Source: Actinokineospora enzanensis DSM 44649
Lineage (GTDB): Bacteria; Actinomycetota; Actinomycetes; Mycobacteriales; Pseudonocardiaceae
Assembly: GCF_000374445.1 (NCBI RefSeq)
Contig: NZ_KB894418.1
Location: forward strand, 91,367 to 155,366
DNA: 64,000 bases
Reading direction: 5' to 3'
In this document: in pieces, positions 9,092-17,971 of the stretch
How the letters are laid out: each line of letters begins with the position of its first letter
Position numbering within the stretch: position 1 is the stretch's first letter
Program-made: the position numbers and the translations under genes
The notes under the pieces: generated by a model
What the model saw: only the letters and a program-made list of their open reading frames with translations
Told to the model about the DNA's origin: nothing
Database searches by the model: none

Positions 9092-9442
9092 CTTTGTGGT
9101 TCGGCGGGAGGACGGGCGCCGCCCCCGACGCGGCGCGCCGACCTCCCGCTCTCGCGTGAACCATCCCCCGACGGCTCACGCACCCCGCCCTCCGGATCAG
9201 GCCCCGACCCGTAGCCGGAGGGAGCTCGAACGACCAGGCCGCGCTGTCCACGTTGACACCGAGTCCTGGCGCACAGCCAAGTGGTTTCAACCTCAAGGAC
9301 TCGCGTCCGACCGGATCCGTTGCTCGGCGCTGCGGGGAATCACCCTGGTTGTTACGCAACCGAGACATACCCGCTCCAACGGTGGCGGAAACCACCGAAT
9401 AATTTGTGGTACGGCCGTACCGGAACCGGCATACTGGTACGC
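9092..9442 (+). promoter_or_regulatory. Non-coding region with short dyads upstream of MFS gene
   Basis: No gene is seen in these 351 nt. The last 100 nt hold three small inverted repeats: GGTTG/CAACC (9348-9362), GGTGG/CCACC (9381-9396) and a perfect 14-mer palindrome GGTACGGCCGTACC (9409-9422). The last lies 20 nt before the MFS start and is a candidate operator for a TetR- or MarR-like repressor. CATACT at about 9430 could be a -10 element. Confidence 0.35.
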
Positions 9443-10690
9443 ATGTCCCACTCTGCCGGTCTCGCCGACTACCGCGCCGCGCTCACCACCCCCGGTGCGC
9501 GCGGTCCCGTGCTGGCCGCGCTGATCGGCAGGCTGCCGGTGGCCATGGTGGGGCTCTCGCTCATGCTCTACGTGCGCAACAGCACCGGCTCGTTCGCCAC
9601 CGCGGGGCTGGTGTCGGCCGCCTCGCTGATCGGCGTCGCGATCGGCTCGGTCGGCCAGGGCAGGCTGATGGACCGGGTCGGCCCGTCCCGCCCGATCCTG
9701 GTGACCTCCGCCGTGTTCGCGGTGCTGGTGGCCACCAGCATCGTGGCCATCGAGCAGCGCGCGACCACCACCGTGCTGGTGCTCCTCGGCTTCGGCGTCG
9801 GCCTGTCCGAGCCGATGATCGGCTCCGCCTCGCGTGCCATGTGGACCCGCCTCACCCCGCCCGGCCGCTCCCGCGGCGCCGCGCTGGCCTACGAGGCGAT
9901 CAGCATGGAGGTCTTCTTCATCGCGGGCCCGGCCATCTCCGGCCTGCTCACCAGCGCGCACTGGCCCGGCACCGGCCTGGTCGTCGGCGCGTCCTGCATG
10001 GTCGGCGGCAGCGTGTGGTTCGCACTCACCGACACGATCTGGCGCTCCCGCCCGGAACGCCGCGGCACCCGGGCCACCGGCCTGCAGGGCCTACTCGGGC
10101 CGCTCGTCAGCCCCGGCATGCGCACGGTGTGCGTGGCCGCGATGGGCTTCGGCGCGGTCATCGGGTTCGTGGAGATCGCCATCCCGGCGGCCGCCACCAA
10201 CGCGGGCAACCAGCCGGCAGGCGGCCTGCTCCTCGGCCTGCTGTCGATCAGCTCCGTGGTGTTCGGGGTCGCCTACGGCGTGCGGCCGTGGCCCCGGGCG
10301 ATGCACCTGCGGCTGCCCGCGCTGCTGGCGGGCTTCGCCCTGTTGGTCGCGTTGCTGGCCATTCCCACCTCACTGGTGTGGCTGGGCGTCGCGGTGCTGT
10401 TCGCCGGGCTGCTCGTGACCCCGCAGGCGACCAGCCACTCGGCGGCGCTGGAGCTGGTGGCGCCGCCGGAGACCGCCACCGAGGCGTTCGGCTGGGTGAT
10501 CACCTCGGTGACCATCGGCATCGCGCTCGGCCAGCTGGTCAGCGGACAGCTGGTGGAGCACGTGGCGGTGTGGGCGTCGTACCTGGCCGCGACCGTGCTT
10601 GGGCTGACGTTCGCCGCGATCGTCTACGCCCGTCGACAGTCAGTGCACGCCATCACCAGCGCGCCGCCCGCGCACGCGATGGCTGTCTGA
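9443..10690 (+). CDS. MFS transporter
   Basis: 415-residue major-facilitator protein with about 12 hydrophobic segments and the loop 2-3 signature reduced to GRLMDRVGPSRP. The ATG at 9443 begins just before the first membrane helix; the frame stays open upstream but through non-coding sequence. A second MFS gene at 31023 shares clear local similarity (GLVSAASLIGVAIGS here, GLVGAASTIGVAIGA there), so the two are paralogues. Substrate unknown; the small-molecule exporter class is likely from resemblance to drug-type MFS proteins. The nearby palindrome suggests repressor control. Confidence 0.8.
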   Translation: MSHSAGLADYRAALTTPGARGPVLAALIGRLPVAMVGLSLMLYVRNSTGSFATAGLVSAASLIGVAIGSVGQGRLMDRVGPSRPILVTSAVFAVLVATSIVAIEQRATTTVLVLLGFGVGLSEPMIGSASRAMWTRLTPPGRSRGAALAYEAISMEVFFIAGPAISGLLTSAHWPGTGLVVGASCMVGGSVWFALTDTIWRSRPERRGTRATGLQGLLGPLVSPGMRTVCVAAMGFGAVIGFVEIAIPAAATNAGNQPAGGLLLGLLSISSVVFGVAYGVRPWPRAMHLRLPALLAGFALLVALLAIPTSLVWLGVAVLFAGLLVTPQATSHSAALELVAPPETATEAFGWVITSVTIGIALGQLVSGQLVEHVAVWASYLAATVLGLTFAAIVYARRQSVHAITSAPPAHAMAV

Positions 10691-10720
10691 TTGTCGGTCG
10701 GCCGGGCTACCGTGCCCGGC

Positions 10721-11818
10721 ATGGACCTGACTGCCACCACTGCCGACCTCGCCGCCGCGGTTGCCGACCTGGTGCGTCTGGTGCCCGGGAAGCTGATCGA
10801 CCCGGTGCTCGGCGGGGTGCTGGTCACCGCCGACGCCGACGGGGTGGTCTTCGGGGCGAGCGACCGGGAGCGCACGGCGCGGGTGTCCTGCGGGGCGCTG
10901 GTGCACACCGACGGGCGGGTGCTGGTGCCGGGAAAGCCGCTGGCGGAGACGTTGCGAGCGTTGACGCAGGAGCGGGTGCGGTTGGTGGTGGAGGGGAGTC
11001 GGCTGGCGATCCGGGCGGAGGGGGCTCGGTTCGCGTTGCCGTTGCTGGAGGTCGACCTGCATCCGGGGGTAGGGGTGCCGTCCGTGTCCGGCGGGGTGGT
11101 GGCCGGACGGCATCTGGCTACCGCGTTGGCCACTGTGTCGGCGACGGCGTCTCGGGATGACGCGTTGCCGATCTTCACCGGGGTGCGGCTGCGCGCCGAG
11201 GGCGAGCGGTTGGTGTTGCGGGCCACTGATCGGTATCGGATGGCTATTGCGAGTGTGCCGTTCGCCGGTGGTGGGGAGCTGGACGTGATGGTGCCCGCCA
11301 CGTTGTTGGCCGAGGTGGGGAAGCAGATCGGGTCGGTCGAGCAGGTGCGGCTTTCGGCGAGCGAGAACCAGTTCACGCTGTGTTGGACCGAGACCGTGGT
11401 GACCACCGCGGTACTTGATGGGGCGTATCTCAGCGAGACGAAGCTGTCGTTGTCCGGAGTGGACACCGTGGTGAAGGTTTCCGCCGATGACCTCGCCGCG
11501 GCGGTTCGACGGGTGGGGCTGTACAGCGATGTCCGGGGGGCGCTTGCTGTCGAGGTGCGGGATTCCGAGGTGCTGCTTCGGGCTACCGCGCAGCAGGCTG
11601 GCGAGGCTGAGGAGACGGTGAAGGCAACGGTTTCCGGCGGACGGACCAGTCCGTCGTTTCAGAGTCGGTACTTGCTTGACGCGTTGCGGCCGTTTGTGGG
11701 GCAGCGGGTTCGGTTGAGTGTGCAGCCGGGGATGCGGGCAACCGTGGTGACGGCTGTCGAGGCGGGGGATGTGGATCTTCGGTACATCGTGATGCCGATG
11801 CTGCCGCCCAAGGGATAG
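10721..11818 (+). CDS. DNA polymerase III beta-clamp-like protein (DnaN paralogue)
   Basis: 365-residue protein that reads as a three-domain sliding clamp: LGGVLVTADADGVVFGASD in domain I, LPIFTGVRLRAEGERLVLRATDRYRMA in domain II (given here in parts of the usual DnaN pattern), and a C-terminus of RYIVMPMLPPKG that resembles the DnaN end. Clamp proteins encircle DNA and tether polymerases. The main dnaN normally lies beside dnaA at oriC, which is not here, so this is probably a second copy or a divergent clamp-like protein. The ATG at 10721 is chosen over an upstream TTG. Leu and Gly codons are unusually rich in TTG and GGG compared with neighbours. Confidence 0.75.
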   Translation: MDLTATTADLAAAVADLVRLVPGKLIDPVLGGVLVTADADGVVFGASDRERTARVSCGALVHTDGRVLVPGKPLAETLRALTQERVRLVVEGSRLAIRAEGARFALPLLEVDLHPGVGVPSVSGGVVAGRHLATALATVSATASRDDALPIFTGVRLRAEGERLVLRATDRYRMAIASVPFAGGGELDVMVPATLLAEVGKQIGSVEQVRLSASENQFTLCWTETVVTTAVLDGAYLSETKLSLSGVDTVVKVSADDLAAAVRRVGLYSDVRGALAVEVRDSEVLLRATAQQAGEAEETVKATVSGGRTSPSFQSRYLLDALRPFVGQRVRLSVQPGMRATVVTAVEAGDVDLRYIVMPMLPPKG

Positions 11819-11853
11819 CGCCTGCCTCCGCTTTGGCCGGCAGGATGAGTGTC

Positions 11854-12726
11854 ATGAGTGCGGTGCGAGTGGGGCTTGTCGGTGCCGGTCCGTGGGCGAC
11901 GGCTGTACACGGTCCCGGGTTGATTGCTCATCCGTCCACCGAACTCACTTCGGTGTGGGCGCGGCGACCAGAGGCGGCCGCCGAGCTGGGCGGTCCGGTG
12001 GCCGCGAGTTTCGACGAACTCCTGTCCCAGGTGGACGCGGTGGCCTTTGCCGTGCCACCCGCCGTCCAGGTCGACCTCGCGATCCAGGCGGCGCGCGCCG
12101 GGAAGCACCTCATCCTGGAGAAGCCGATCGCGGCGTCCGTCGAGGACGCGGAGCGGCTGGTCCAGGCCGTCGACGAGGCGGGCGTGGCGTCCATCGTGGT
12201 CTTCATCCGACGGTTCGCACCCGAGGTGGTCCACTGGTTGGCCGATGCTCACGCCAATCCCGGGTGGGCGGGAGCGAGCGCCCGCTGGCTGTCCGGAGCC
12301 CTCCTGGGTGGCGCGTACTCCGCCTCGACCTGGCGCCACGAGGGTGGCGCGCTGGCCGATATCGGGCCGCACGTGCTGGACCTGCTGGACGCCGCCCTGG
12401 GCACGATCACCGAGGTCCACGCCGCCCAGTACGCCGAGCCCGACCTCTGGCACCTGATCCTCGGCCACGAGTCCGGCGCCACCAGCACCGCGTCCCTCTC
12501 GATGCGCCTGCCGATGCGCCCCACCGTCACCGAGGTCTCGCTCTACGGCGACGCAGGCTACCGAGAGCTCTCCGGGCGGGCCACCCCCGCCCAGGAGTCC
12601 TACTCCGTCCTCCTCGACCAGTTCACCGAAACGGTCCACTCAGGACAGACGAGCCACCCCGTGGATGTCCGTCGCGGCCTGCACATCCAGCGCCTGCTGC
12701 ACCGGGCCCGCGCGCTCACTGCATAG
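11854..12726 (+). CDS. Gfo/Idh/MocA-family oxidoreductase
   Basis: 290-residue NAD(P)-dependent oxidoreductase-like protein. The N-terminal Rossmann motif is GLVGAGPWA, and the characteristic EKPIA stretch (glucose-fructose oxidoreductase family Lys-Pro) is at about residues 89-93. The second domain contains GGALADIGPHVLDLL, the family's conserved Asp-x-x-x-His pattern. The substrate (a sugar, inositol or related cyclic compound) is not predictable. An ATG at 11845 is an alternative start. The 3' end overlaps the convergent Nudix gene by 11 nt. Confidence 0.82.
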   Translation: MSAVRVGLVGAGPWATAVHGPGLIAHPSTELTSVWARRPEAAAELGGPVAASFDELLSQVDAVAFAVPPAVQVDLAIQAARAGKHLILEKPIAASVEDAERLVQAVDEAGVASIVVFIRRFAPEVVHWLADAHANPGWAGASARWLSGALLGGAYSASTWRHEGGALADIGPHVLDLLDAALGTITEVHAAQYAEPDLWHLILGHESGATSTASLSMRLPMRPTVTEVSLYGDAGYRELSGRATPAQESYSVLLDQFTETVHSGQTSHPVDVRRGLHIQRLLHRARALTA

Positions 12727-13582
12727 CGTCGTCGGGTCGGGCGTCGAGGTGGTTGGCGGCCGTGGCGTAGGCGGGGTCGTCCGGGAGGACGACGCGGAGG
12801 CGGTTGCCGTCGCGGACCACCTTGGGGATGATCTTGTCCACCGTTCGCTCGGCGGCCATGGCGGTGGCCACCGAGCGGTGTTCGGCCAGTTCGGTCAGGG
12901 TCATCCAGGTGGGAGGCAGTAGGCCGCGGGTGCCTGCACGCCAGTCGTCCAACGCTTCATTGGGGGTACGCCAGGTCACGTCCTGGGCCTCGGTGGTGGC
13001 GCCGTCGGCATGTTGGCCATCGGGCATGGCGGCGAGGAAGAACCGCGTGTCGTAGCGGCGGGGTTCCTCGGCCGGGGTGACCCAGTTGGACCACGGGCGC
13101 AGCAGGTCCGCGCGGAGTACCAGGGCGTTGTCGGCCAGGAACTGGGCGAAGGAGTACTTCCGGTCGACCAGGTCCTGCCGGGCCGCGTGGAACGGGCGGG
13201 GCTCGGAGACGACGCTGTGCGCGTCGGGGCCCGCGAGCAGGACACCGGATTCCTCGAAGGTCTCCCGCACGGCCGCGCACACCAGGGCTCGGGCGAGTGA
13301 CTCCGGGCAGTCGAACCGCCCGGCCCACCACGCGGGTTCCGGGCCGTGCCAGGCGACCGAGGTGTCGGCGTCCCGCTGGTCGACGCCGCCGCCGGGGAAG
13401 ACTGTCATGCCGCCCGCGAAGGCCATGCCCGTGACCCGGCGGAGCAGGAACACCTCCAGGCCCGGTTCCGTGTCGCGGACCAGCATCACCGTGGCCGCGT
13501 CCCGGGGGACGGCGGGCGGGTTCGGCGGTTCGTCCGGTACGGCGCCGTCGGGCAGGACCAGTTCGGCGGGCAGTTCGGGCAC
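12716..13582 (-). CDS. Nudix hydrolase, NUDT19-like
   Basis: 288-residue Nudix protein. The N-terminal Pro-rich lead is followed by AATVMLVRD, an FPGGGVD segment and the catalytic helix RETFEESGVLL. The long insertion between strand and Nudix helix resembles the NUDT19/RP2 group that hydrolyses CoA-type or nucleoside diphosphate compounds. The start is GTG at 13580-13582. It is divergent from the MBL hydrolase with only a short gap, and its stop overlaps the Gfo/Idh gene. Substrate unknown. Confidence 0.82.
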   Translation of the reverse strand: MPELPAELVLPDGAVPDEPPNPPAVPRDAATVMLVRDTEPGLEVFLLRRVTGMAFAGGMTVFPGGGVDQRDADTSVAWHGPEPAWWAGRFDCPESLARALVCAAVRETFEESGVLLAGPDAHSVVSEPRPFHAARQDLVDRKYSFAQFLADNALVLRADLLRPWSNWVTPAEEPRRYDTRFFLAAMPDGQHADGATTEAQDVTWRTPNEALDDWRAGTRGLLPPTWMTLTELAEHRSVATAMAAERTVDKIIPKVVRDGNRLRVVLPDDPAYATAANHLDARPDDAMQ

Positions 13583-13617
13583 GACCCGACCATACGCGCG
13601 TGGCTATCGTGGGGACT

Positions 13618-14418
13618 GTGTCGGATTCCGGAGCCCACCCGGCCTACGGCGTGCCGCGGCCGGTGTTGCCGTTCGCGACCGTCCTGCTGGAGGACAACCC
13701 CAACGCGATGACCCTGGACGGGACCAACACGTGGCTGTTGCGGGCCCCCGGGGCCGCGGGCTGCGTGGTGGTCGACCCCGGCGAGGAGGACCTGCCGCAC
13801 CTGGAACGGGTGCTCGCGGCGGCCGGGCCGGTCGAGGCGATCCTGATCACGCACCACCACCCCGACCATGTCGCGGGCGCGCCGTGGCTGGCCGAGCGGG
13901 CCGGGGCGCCGGTTCGGGCGTTCGACCCGGCGCTCTGCGTGGACGCGCCGCCGCTGGCCGACGGGGAGGTGCTCGCCATGGCGGGTCTCGACCTGGAGGT
14001 GCTGCACACACCAGGCCACACGGCCGACTCGATCTGTCTGGCGATAGATCACGGCGGCCGCTCGGCGGTGCTGACCGGGGACACGGTCCTCGGGCGCGGG
14101 ACCACGGTGATCGCCCCGCCGGACGGCGCGCTCGGCCCCTACCTGGACTCGCTGCGGCTGCTCGCCGGACGCCCGCCGGGCAGCGCGGTGCTCCCCGGCC
14201 ACGGCCCGGACCTGCCCGACCTGGCAGGCGTCGCCCGGCAGTACCTCACCCACCGCGAACAGCGCCTGAACCAGATCCGGACAGCACTCAGCCAGCTGGG
14301 GCCCGACGCGACCGCGCGCCAGGTGGTCGAGGTCGTCTACGCCGATGTTGACGAGTCGCTGTGGCCCGCGGCCGAGTGGTCGGTACGGGCCCAGCTGGAC
14401 TACCTCCGGACCACCTGA
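13618..14418 (+). CDS. MBL-fold metallohydrolase (LACTB2-like; Rv3677c position)
   Basis: 266-residue metallo-beta-lactamase-fold hydrolase. Metal ligands sit in THHHPDH (about H79, H81, D83, H84), PGHTADS, GDTVLG and PGHGPDL, the full set for a dinuclear zinc site. The LACTB2/glyoxalase-II-like C-terminal helical domain (HREQRLNQI) is present. GTG at 13618 is chosen because GTGGGG precedes it; GTG at 13600 is possible. LACTB2-type members are ribonucleases or thioesterases, so the chemistry is not fixed. Position next to crp and ridA agrees with Rv3677c. Confidence 0.85.
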   Translation: MSDSGAHPAYGVPRPVLPFATVLLEDNPNAMTLDGTNTWLLRAPGAAGCVVVDPGEEDLPHLERVLAAAGPVEAILITHHHPDHVAGAPWLAERAGAPVRAFDPALCVDAPPLADGEVLAMAGLDLEVLHTPGHTADSICLAIDHGGRSAVLTGDTVLGRGTTVIAPPDGALGPYLDSLRLLAGRPPGSAVLPGHGPDLPDLAGVARQYLTHREQRLNQIRTALSQLGPDATARQVVEVVYADVDESLWPAAEWSVRAQLDYLRTT

Positions 14419-14436
14419 AGTCTACAGTGGACGAAA

Positions 14437-15381
14437 TCAGGACCGGGGGTTGTCCGGCGGCTGCAGCGGCATGCCGTTGACCATGGTGGAGCTGTTGGCC
14501 TCGTGCCAGTCGTAGGACTGGCCGTTGGACAGCTCACCCGGCCAGTCCGACGGCGCTGGCTCGGTCTGCTCCCGCCGGGCCAGTTCCTCCTGCAGCTGCC
14601 GAAGCAGGCCGAGCTCCTGGTCGTTCAGCGGGTCGTCGCCGGGCGCGGCCGCGGGCTCCTCGGACAGCCAGGACTTGGTCTCGGCCTTGGTTACCGGATC
14701 CCCTTTGGGCAGCACGGGCGGCACCGGCGCCACGGCGGCGGGCGTGCGGGGCACCTTGACCTCCGTCGCGTACCGCATGGCCGTGTGGTGGTAGTCCGTC
14801 GGCTCGGTGCCGTCGCGCAGCACCTCGACCGAGGCAGTCAGGCCCGCCCGGCGCAGCGCGTGCTCGACCCGGTAGGCGGTGGCGGCGGCCGAGCCGGTCG
14901 GCCCGACGCCGATCAGGACCACCCGGTGCGGCACCGCGCCGGTGGCCGCGCCCGCGGGCGTCAGCCGCCAGACCGCCCACACCGCGCGGATGTCCGGCAG
15001 CGCCCCGAGCACCCGGTTGGTCGCGTCGGCCACGCCGTCCTCGGCGCCGACGGCGTCGACCTTGCCCGGCGCAAAGCGGTGCCGGGTGACCAGGTCGGGC
15101 TCCACGATGGGCAGCCGGTCCACCACGACGGCGTCGCCGTGCGTGGCGGCGACCAGCGCGCGCAGCTCGTCCCGCTCGCTCTTGCCGATGCCGATCGGAC
15201 CGGCGGCCAGGCAGCCGGTGATCAGCTCAAGGGCCCGGTCGACCTCGGCGGAGGCCAGCAGCTCCCGGGCGTCGGCGAGCGCGTCGTCGTCGAGCCTGCC
15301 CGCCAGCGCCAGCAGGAGGTCGTGCACCCGGACCGGCAAAGCGACACCTGCCCATCCCTTGCCCGCGGCGACCTGCGTCAC
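14437..15381 (-). CDS. Uncharacterised actinobacterial protein, paralogue of 15410-16003
   Basis: 314-residue protein I do not recognise. The N-terminal half (VHDLLLALAGRLDDDALADA) is helical, the middle contains VVLIGVGPTG and a segment VEVLRDGTEPTDYHHTA, and the C-terminal ~110 residues are Pro/Glu/Gln-rich and probably disordered. The first two parts align by eye with the neighbouring 197-residue protein, which lacks the tail. Starts with GTG, 28 nt after the neighbour's stop, in a minus-strand unit with ridA and DUF4177. The VVLIGVG strand looks nucleotide-fold-like but no P-loop is visible. Confidence 0.6.
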   Translation of the reverse strand: MTQVAAGKGWAGVALPVRVHDLLLALAGRLDDDALADARELLASAEVDRALELITGCLAAGPIGIGKSERDELRALVAATHGDAVVVDRLPIVEPDLVTRHRFAPGKVDAVGAEDGVADATNRVLGALPDIRAVWAVWRLTPAGAATGAVPHRVVLIGVGPTGSAAATAYRVEHALRRAGLTASVEVLRDGTEPTDYHHTAMRYATEVKVPRTPAAVAPVPPVLPKGDPVTKAETKSWLSEEPAAAPGDDPLNDQELGLLRQLQEELARREQTEPAPSDWPGELSNGQSYDWHEANSSTMVNGMPLQPPDNPRS

Positions 15382-15409
15382 GTTCCGTCCCCTCCCACTC
15401 GTCCGGCGC

Positions 15410-16003
15410 CTAGCTGGGAACCAGGTGGCCCTCGGGGACCAACGGTTCCGAGGCCGCGAACGCGGCCCGGTGGTAGCGCGGCGGCTCCATCGAGCGCGGC
15501 AGCACCTCCACCGCGGGCTCGTAGGTGCCCAGGGCGCGCAGCACCCGCTGCAGCTCCCCGGTCAGCCTCGGCTCCTCCCCCACCGTGGTCACCAGCACGA
15601 CCCGGCTGACCGGACCGGTGCCCAAGCGCGGGCGCCGCCAGGTGGAGCGGGCTTCCAGCACGTCGGAGCGGCCACGCAGGATGGCGCCGAGGACGACGGC
15701 CACCGAGTCGCCCATGCTCACCCATTCGGGCGACTCTGCGGAGAAGGTGTAGTCGAGTTCGCCGATTTCGTCCACCCACGGCAGCGCGTTCAGCCGTTCG
15801 GCGTCGGCGCCGTGCGCCATGAGGGCGTTCACCGCGAGCTTGTACTCATCCGGGGTGATCGCCACCCGCTCGCGCAGCAGGGTGAGCGGGAGCGACCGGG
15901 CGACGGCGTCGATGGCGCCGCCCGCCAGCCAGTCGCGGAACCGCCAGAGCTGGCGGTCACCCAGCCTGCCCGCCAGTCCGATCAGTAACTCGTGGGCGCT
16001 CAC
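15410..16003 (-). CDS. Uncharacterised protein, tandem paralogue of 14437-15381
   Basis: 197-residue protein of unknown function. It shares with the next gene an N-terminal LLIGLAGRLGD helix (LLLALAGRLDD there), a central hydrophobic strand VVLVTTVG, and a pattern VEVLPRSMEPPRYHRAA that matches VEVLRDGTEPTDYHHTA. The start overlaps the ridA stop by 4 nt, so translation is coupled. Absence of signal peptide and membrane segment suggests a cytoplasmic protein. Conserved context with ridA may hint at amine/imine metabolism, but this is guesswork. Confidence 0.6.
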   Translation of the reverse strand: MSAHELLIGLAGRLGDRQLWRFRDWLAGGAIDAVARSLPLTLLRERVAITPDEYKLAVNALMAHGADAERLNALPWVDEIGELDYTFSAESPEWVSMGDSVAVVLGAILRGRSDVLEARSTWRRPRLGTGPVSRVVLVTTVGEEPRLTGELQRVLRALGTYEPAVEVLPRSMEPPRYHRAAFAASEPLVPEGHLVPS

Positions 16004-16455
16004 GCGACCTCCACAACCAGCTCGACCTCGACCGGGACGCCCAGCGGCAGCTCGGCCACCCCGACCGCGGAGCGGGCGTGCCTGCCGCGTTCCCCGAAGA
16101 TCTCGGCGAGCAGGTCCGACGCGCCGTTGAGCACCGCGGGCTGTCCGGTGAAGCCCTCGGCGGAGGCGACGAACCCGACCACCTTCACCACCCGGACCAC
16201 GGCGTCGATGCCCACCAGGGCGTCCACCGCGGCCAGCGCGTTGAGCGCGCAGACCCGGGCCAACCGCTGGCCCTCCTCCGGACTCACCCCGGCGCCGACC
16301 TTGCCGGTGGCCGCCACGGTCCCGTCCACCAGCGGGATCTGCCCCGCGGTGTAGACGAGCGAGCCGGTCTGCACGGCGGGCAGGTAGGAGCCTGCGGGCG
16401 GCGCCACCGGGGGCAGCGCGATGTCCAGTTCGGCGAGCCGGGCGCGCCAGGTCAT
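16000..16455 (-). CDS. RidA family protein (YjgF/YER057c/UK114)
   Basis: 151-residue RidA-fold protein; family members hydrolyse reactive enamine/imine intermediates released by PLP enzymes. The protein begins MTWRARLAELDIALPPVAPP and has the conserved YTAGQIPLVDG strand, with RSAVGVAELPLGVPVEVE at the end. This is the long actinobacterial subgroup (about 150 aa) rather than the ~128-aa E. coli type; the catalytic Arg of the archetype is not evident, so activity is uncertain. The ATG at 16453-16455 abuts the DUF4177 stop (TGATG). Corresponds to Rv3678c. Confidence 0.85.
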   Translation of the reverse strand: MTWRARLAELDIALPPVAPPAGSYLPAVQTGSLVYTAGQIPLVDGTVAATGKVGAGVSPEEGQRLARVCALNALAAVDALVGIDAVVRVVKVVGFVASAEGFTGQPAVLNGASDLLAEIFGERGRHARSAVGVAELPLGVPVEVELVVEVA

Positions 16456-16613
16456 CACGCCCCCTTGGGGCGCTTGAGGTAAGCGACCATCTGCTCGCCG
16501 GTCGGTCCGGGGACCACGGACACCAGCTCCCAGCCGTCCTCGCCCCAGGTGTCGAGGATCTGCTTGGTCGCGTGGATCAGCAGCGGCACGGTGGCGTACT
16601 CCCACTTCGTCAT
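16455..16613 (-). CDS. DUF4177-type small protein (Rv3678A-like)
   Basis: 52-residue protein beginning MTKWEYATVPLL and containing ILDTWGEDGWELVSVVPGP, a compact alpha/beta domain of the DUF4177 type. Size and place directly upstream of ridA match the 52-residue Rv3678A product. Function unknown. Its stop shares one base with the ridA start, so the pair is translationally coupled. Confidence 0.75.
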   Translation of the reverse strand: MTKWEYATVPLLIHATKQILDTWGEDGWELVSVVPGPTGEQMVAYLKRPKGA

Positions 16614-16662
16614 GCCGCGCAGCCTAGAGCAGTGAACTATCCGCCGTGGGTACGGTTTGGAC

Positions 16663-16911
16663 ATGGAGTTATGGCGGATCGTCGCCGTCGGGCTGCTGGG
16701 GGCGAGCGGGTTGGTCCTGGTGCTGGTGACCATGGCCAAGGTGCGCGACCGCACCCGCTCGGCCGGGTCCGCCGCGATCGGCGGGGTGATCGCGTTCACG
16801 CTGACCGCGCTGCTGTGCGTGCTGACCCTCACGGTGTTCCCGGCCCCGGTCGCCTGGGGGTTGGTGGCGGTCGCCGCGGTGGCGGTCGTGGTGATGCTGT
16901 CCGTGGGCTGA
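16663..16911 (+). CDS. Small two-helix membrane protein
   Basis: 82-residue hydrophobic protein with probable membrane segments at about residues 3-20, 34-54 and 58-80 and a short basic loop KVRDRTR. The ATG at 16663 gives MELWRIVAVGLL; a TTG two codons upstream is possible. No family recognised. Divergent from DUF4177 with about 50 nt between starts, and 52 nt upstream of the first Get3-like gene, with which it may be cotranscribed. Confidence 0.5.
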   Translation: MELWRIVAVGLLGASGLVLVLVTMAKVRDRTRSAGSAAIGGVIAFTLTALLCVLTLTVFPAPVAWGLVAVAAVAVVVMLSVG

Positions 16912-16963
16912 TCGTTTCCCCCGCCTCGGAGGGCGCCCCCGGTATCCAGGCATTTACGCTGAA

Positions 16964-17971
16964 ATGGTGACCACCCCCGTCGTCGGCTGGACCGAGCAGA
17001 TCGCCCGTGCCCGGTTGCACGTGGTGACCGGCAAGGGCGGCACCGGCAAGTCCACCGTGGCCGGTGCGCTGGCCCTGGCGCTGGCGCACGGCGGCAGGCG
17101 GGTCCTGCTGATCGAGGTGGAGGGCCGCCAGGGCATCGCCCAGCTGTTCGACACCCAGCCGCTTCCTTACGCCGAGCAGAAGGTGGCCGGGGTGCCCGGC
17201 GGCGGCGAGGTGCGCGCGCTGCACGTGGACGTCGAGGCGGCGCTGCTGGAGTACCTGTCGATGTTCTACAACCTGGGCTTCGCGGGCCGCACGCTGCGCA
17301 AGATGGGCGCGATCGAGTTCGCCACCACGCTCGCCCCCGGCCTCCGCGACGTGCTGCTCACCGGCAAGATCAAGGAGTGCGTGACGCGCACCGACGAGAC
17401 CGGCAGGCACGTCTACGACGCGGTGGTGGTGGACGCCCCGCCGACCGGGCGGATCGTCAAGTTCCTGGACGTCACCAAGGCCATGGCGGACCTGGCCAAG
17501 GTCGGCCCGATCAAGGGGCAGAGCGACGGCGTGGTGCGCCTGCTGCACTCCGGGGACACCGCCGTGCACCTGGTGACGCTGCTGGAGGAGATGCCGGTGC
17601 GCGAGACCATCGAGGCCGTCGAGGAGCTGGACGGCGCCGACCTGCGCCCGGGGGCGATCCTGCTGAACCGGGTCCGCCCGCCCCGGCTACCCGCCCGGTC
17701 GGTCACCGCGGCCGCGGACGGCCGGGTGGACGCGAGCCGGGTGCGCGAGGGGCTGCGCAGCGCCGGGCTGGCGCTGGCCGAGGAGGACCTGGACGGGCTG
17801 GTCGAGGAGACCGTGGAGCACGCCATCCGGGTCCAGGCCGAGCAGCGTGCCCGGGAACAGCTGGCCGAGATCGACCTGCCCGCGGTGGAGCTGCCCGACC
17901 ACGTGGACGGCATCGACGTCGGCACGCTCTACGAGCTGGCCGAGGCGCTGGTGGACCAGGGGGTCCGGTGA
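16964..17971 (+). CDS. Get3/ArsA-like ATPase, first of pair (Rv3679-like)
   Basis: 335-residue P-loop ATPase of the ArsA/Get3 (anion-transporter ATPase) group. The deviant Walker A is GKGGTGKST at 23-31, followed by the switch I region and an A-loop-like [16 protein letters not shown]. In mycobacteria the homologous pair (Rv3679-Rv3680) acts as a heteromeric ATPase linked to redox stress and glycerol tolerance. The stop overlaps the next gene's GTG by 4 nt, so the subunits are translated together. Metalloid transport itself is unlikely, since no ArsB-like partner lies nearby. Confidence 0.88.
   Translation: MVTTPVVGWTEQIARARLHVVTGKGGTGKSTVAGALALALAHGGRRVLLIEVEGRQGIAQLFDTQPLPYAEQKVAGVPGGGEVRALHVDVEAALLEYLSMFYNLGFAGRTLRKMGAIEFATTLAPGLRDVLLTGKIKECVTRTDETGRHVYDAVVVDAPPTGRIVKFLDVTKAMADLAKVGPIKGQSDGVVRLLHSGDTAVHLVTLLEEMPVRETIEAVEELDGADLRPGAILLNRVRPPRLPARSVTAAADGRVDASRVREGLRSAGLALAEEDLDGLVEETVEHAIRVQAEQRAREQLAEIDLPAVELPDHVDGIDVGTLYELAEALVDQGVR

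Noticed and set aside
10721..11818. Chromosomal replication origin beside the clamp-like gene
   Set aside because: No dnaA, recF, gyrB or rpmH and no DnaA-box cluster nearby.
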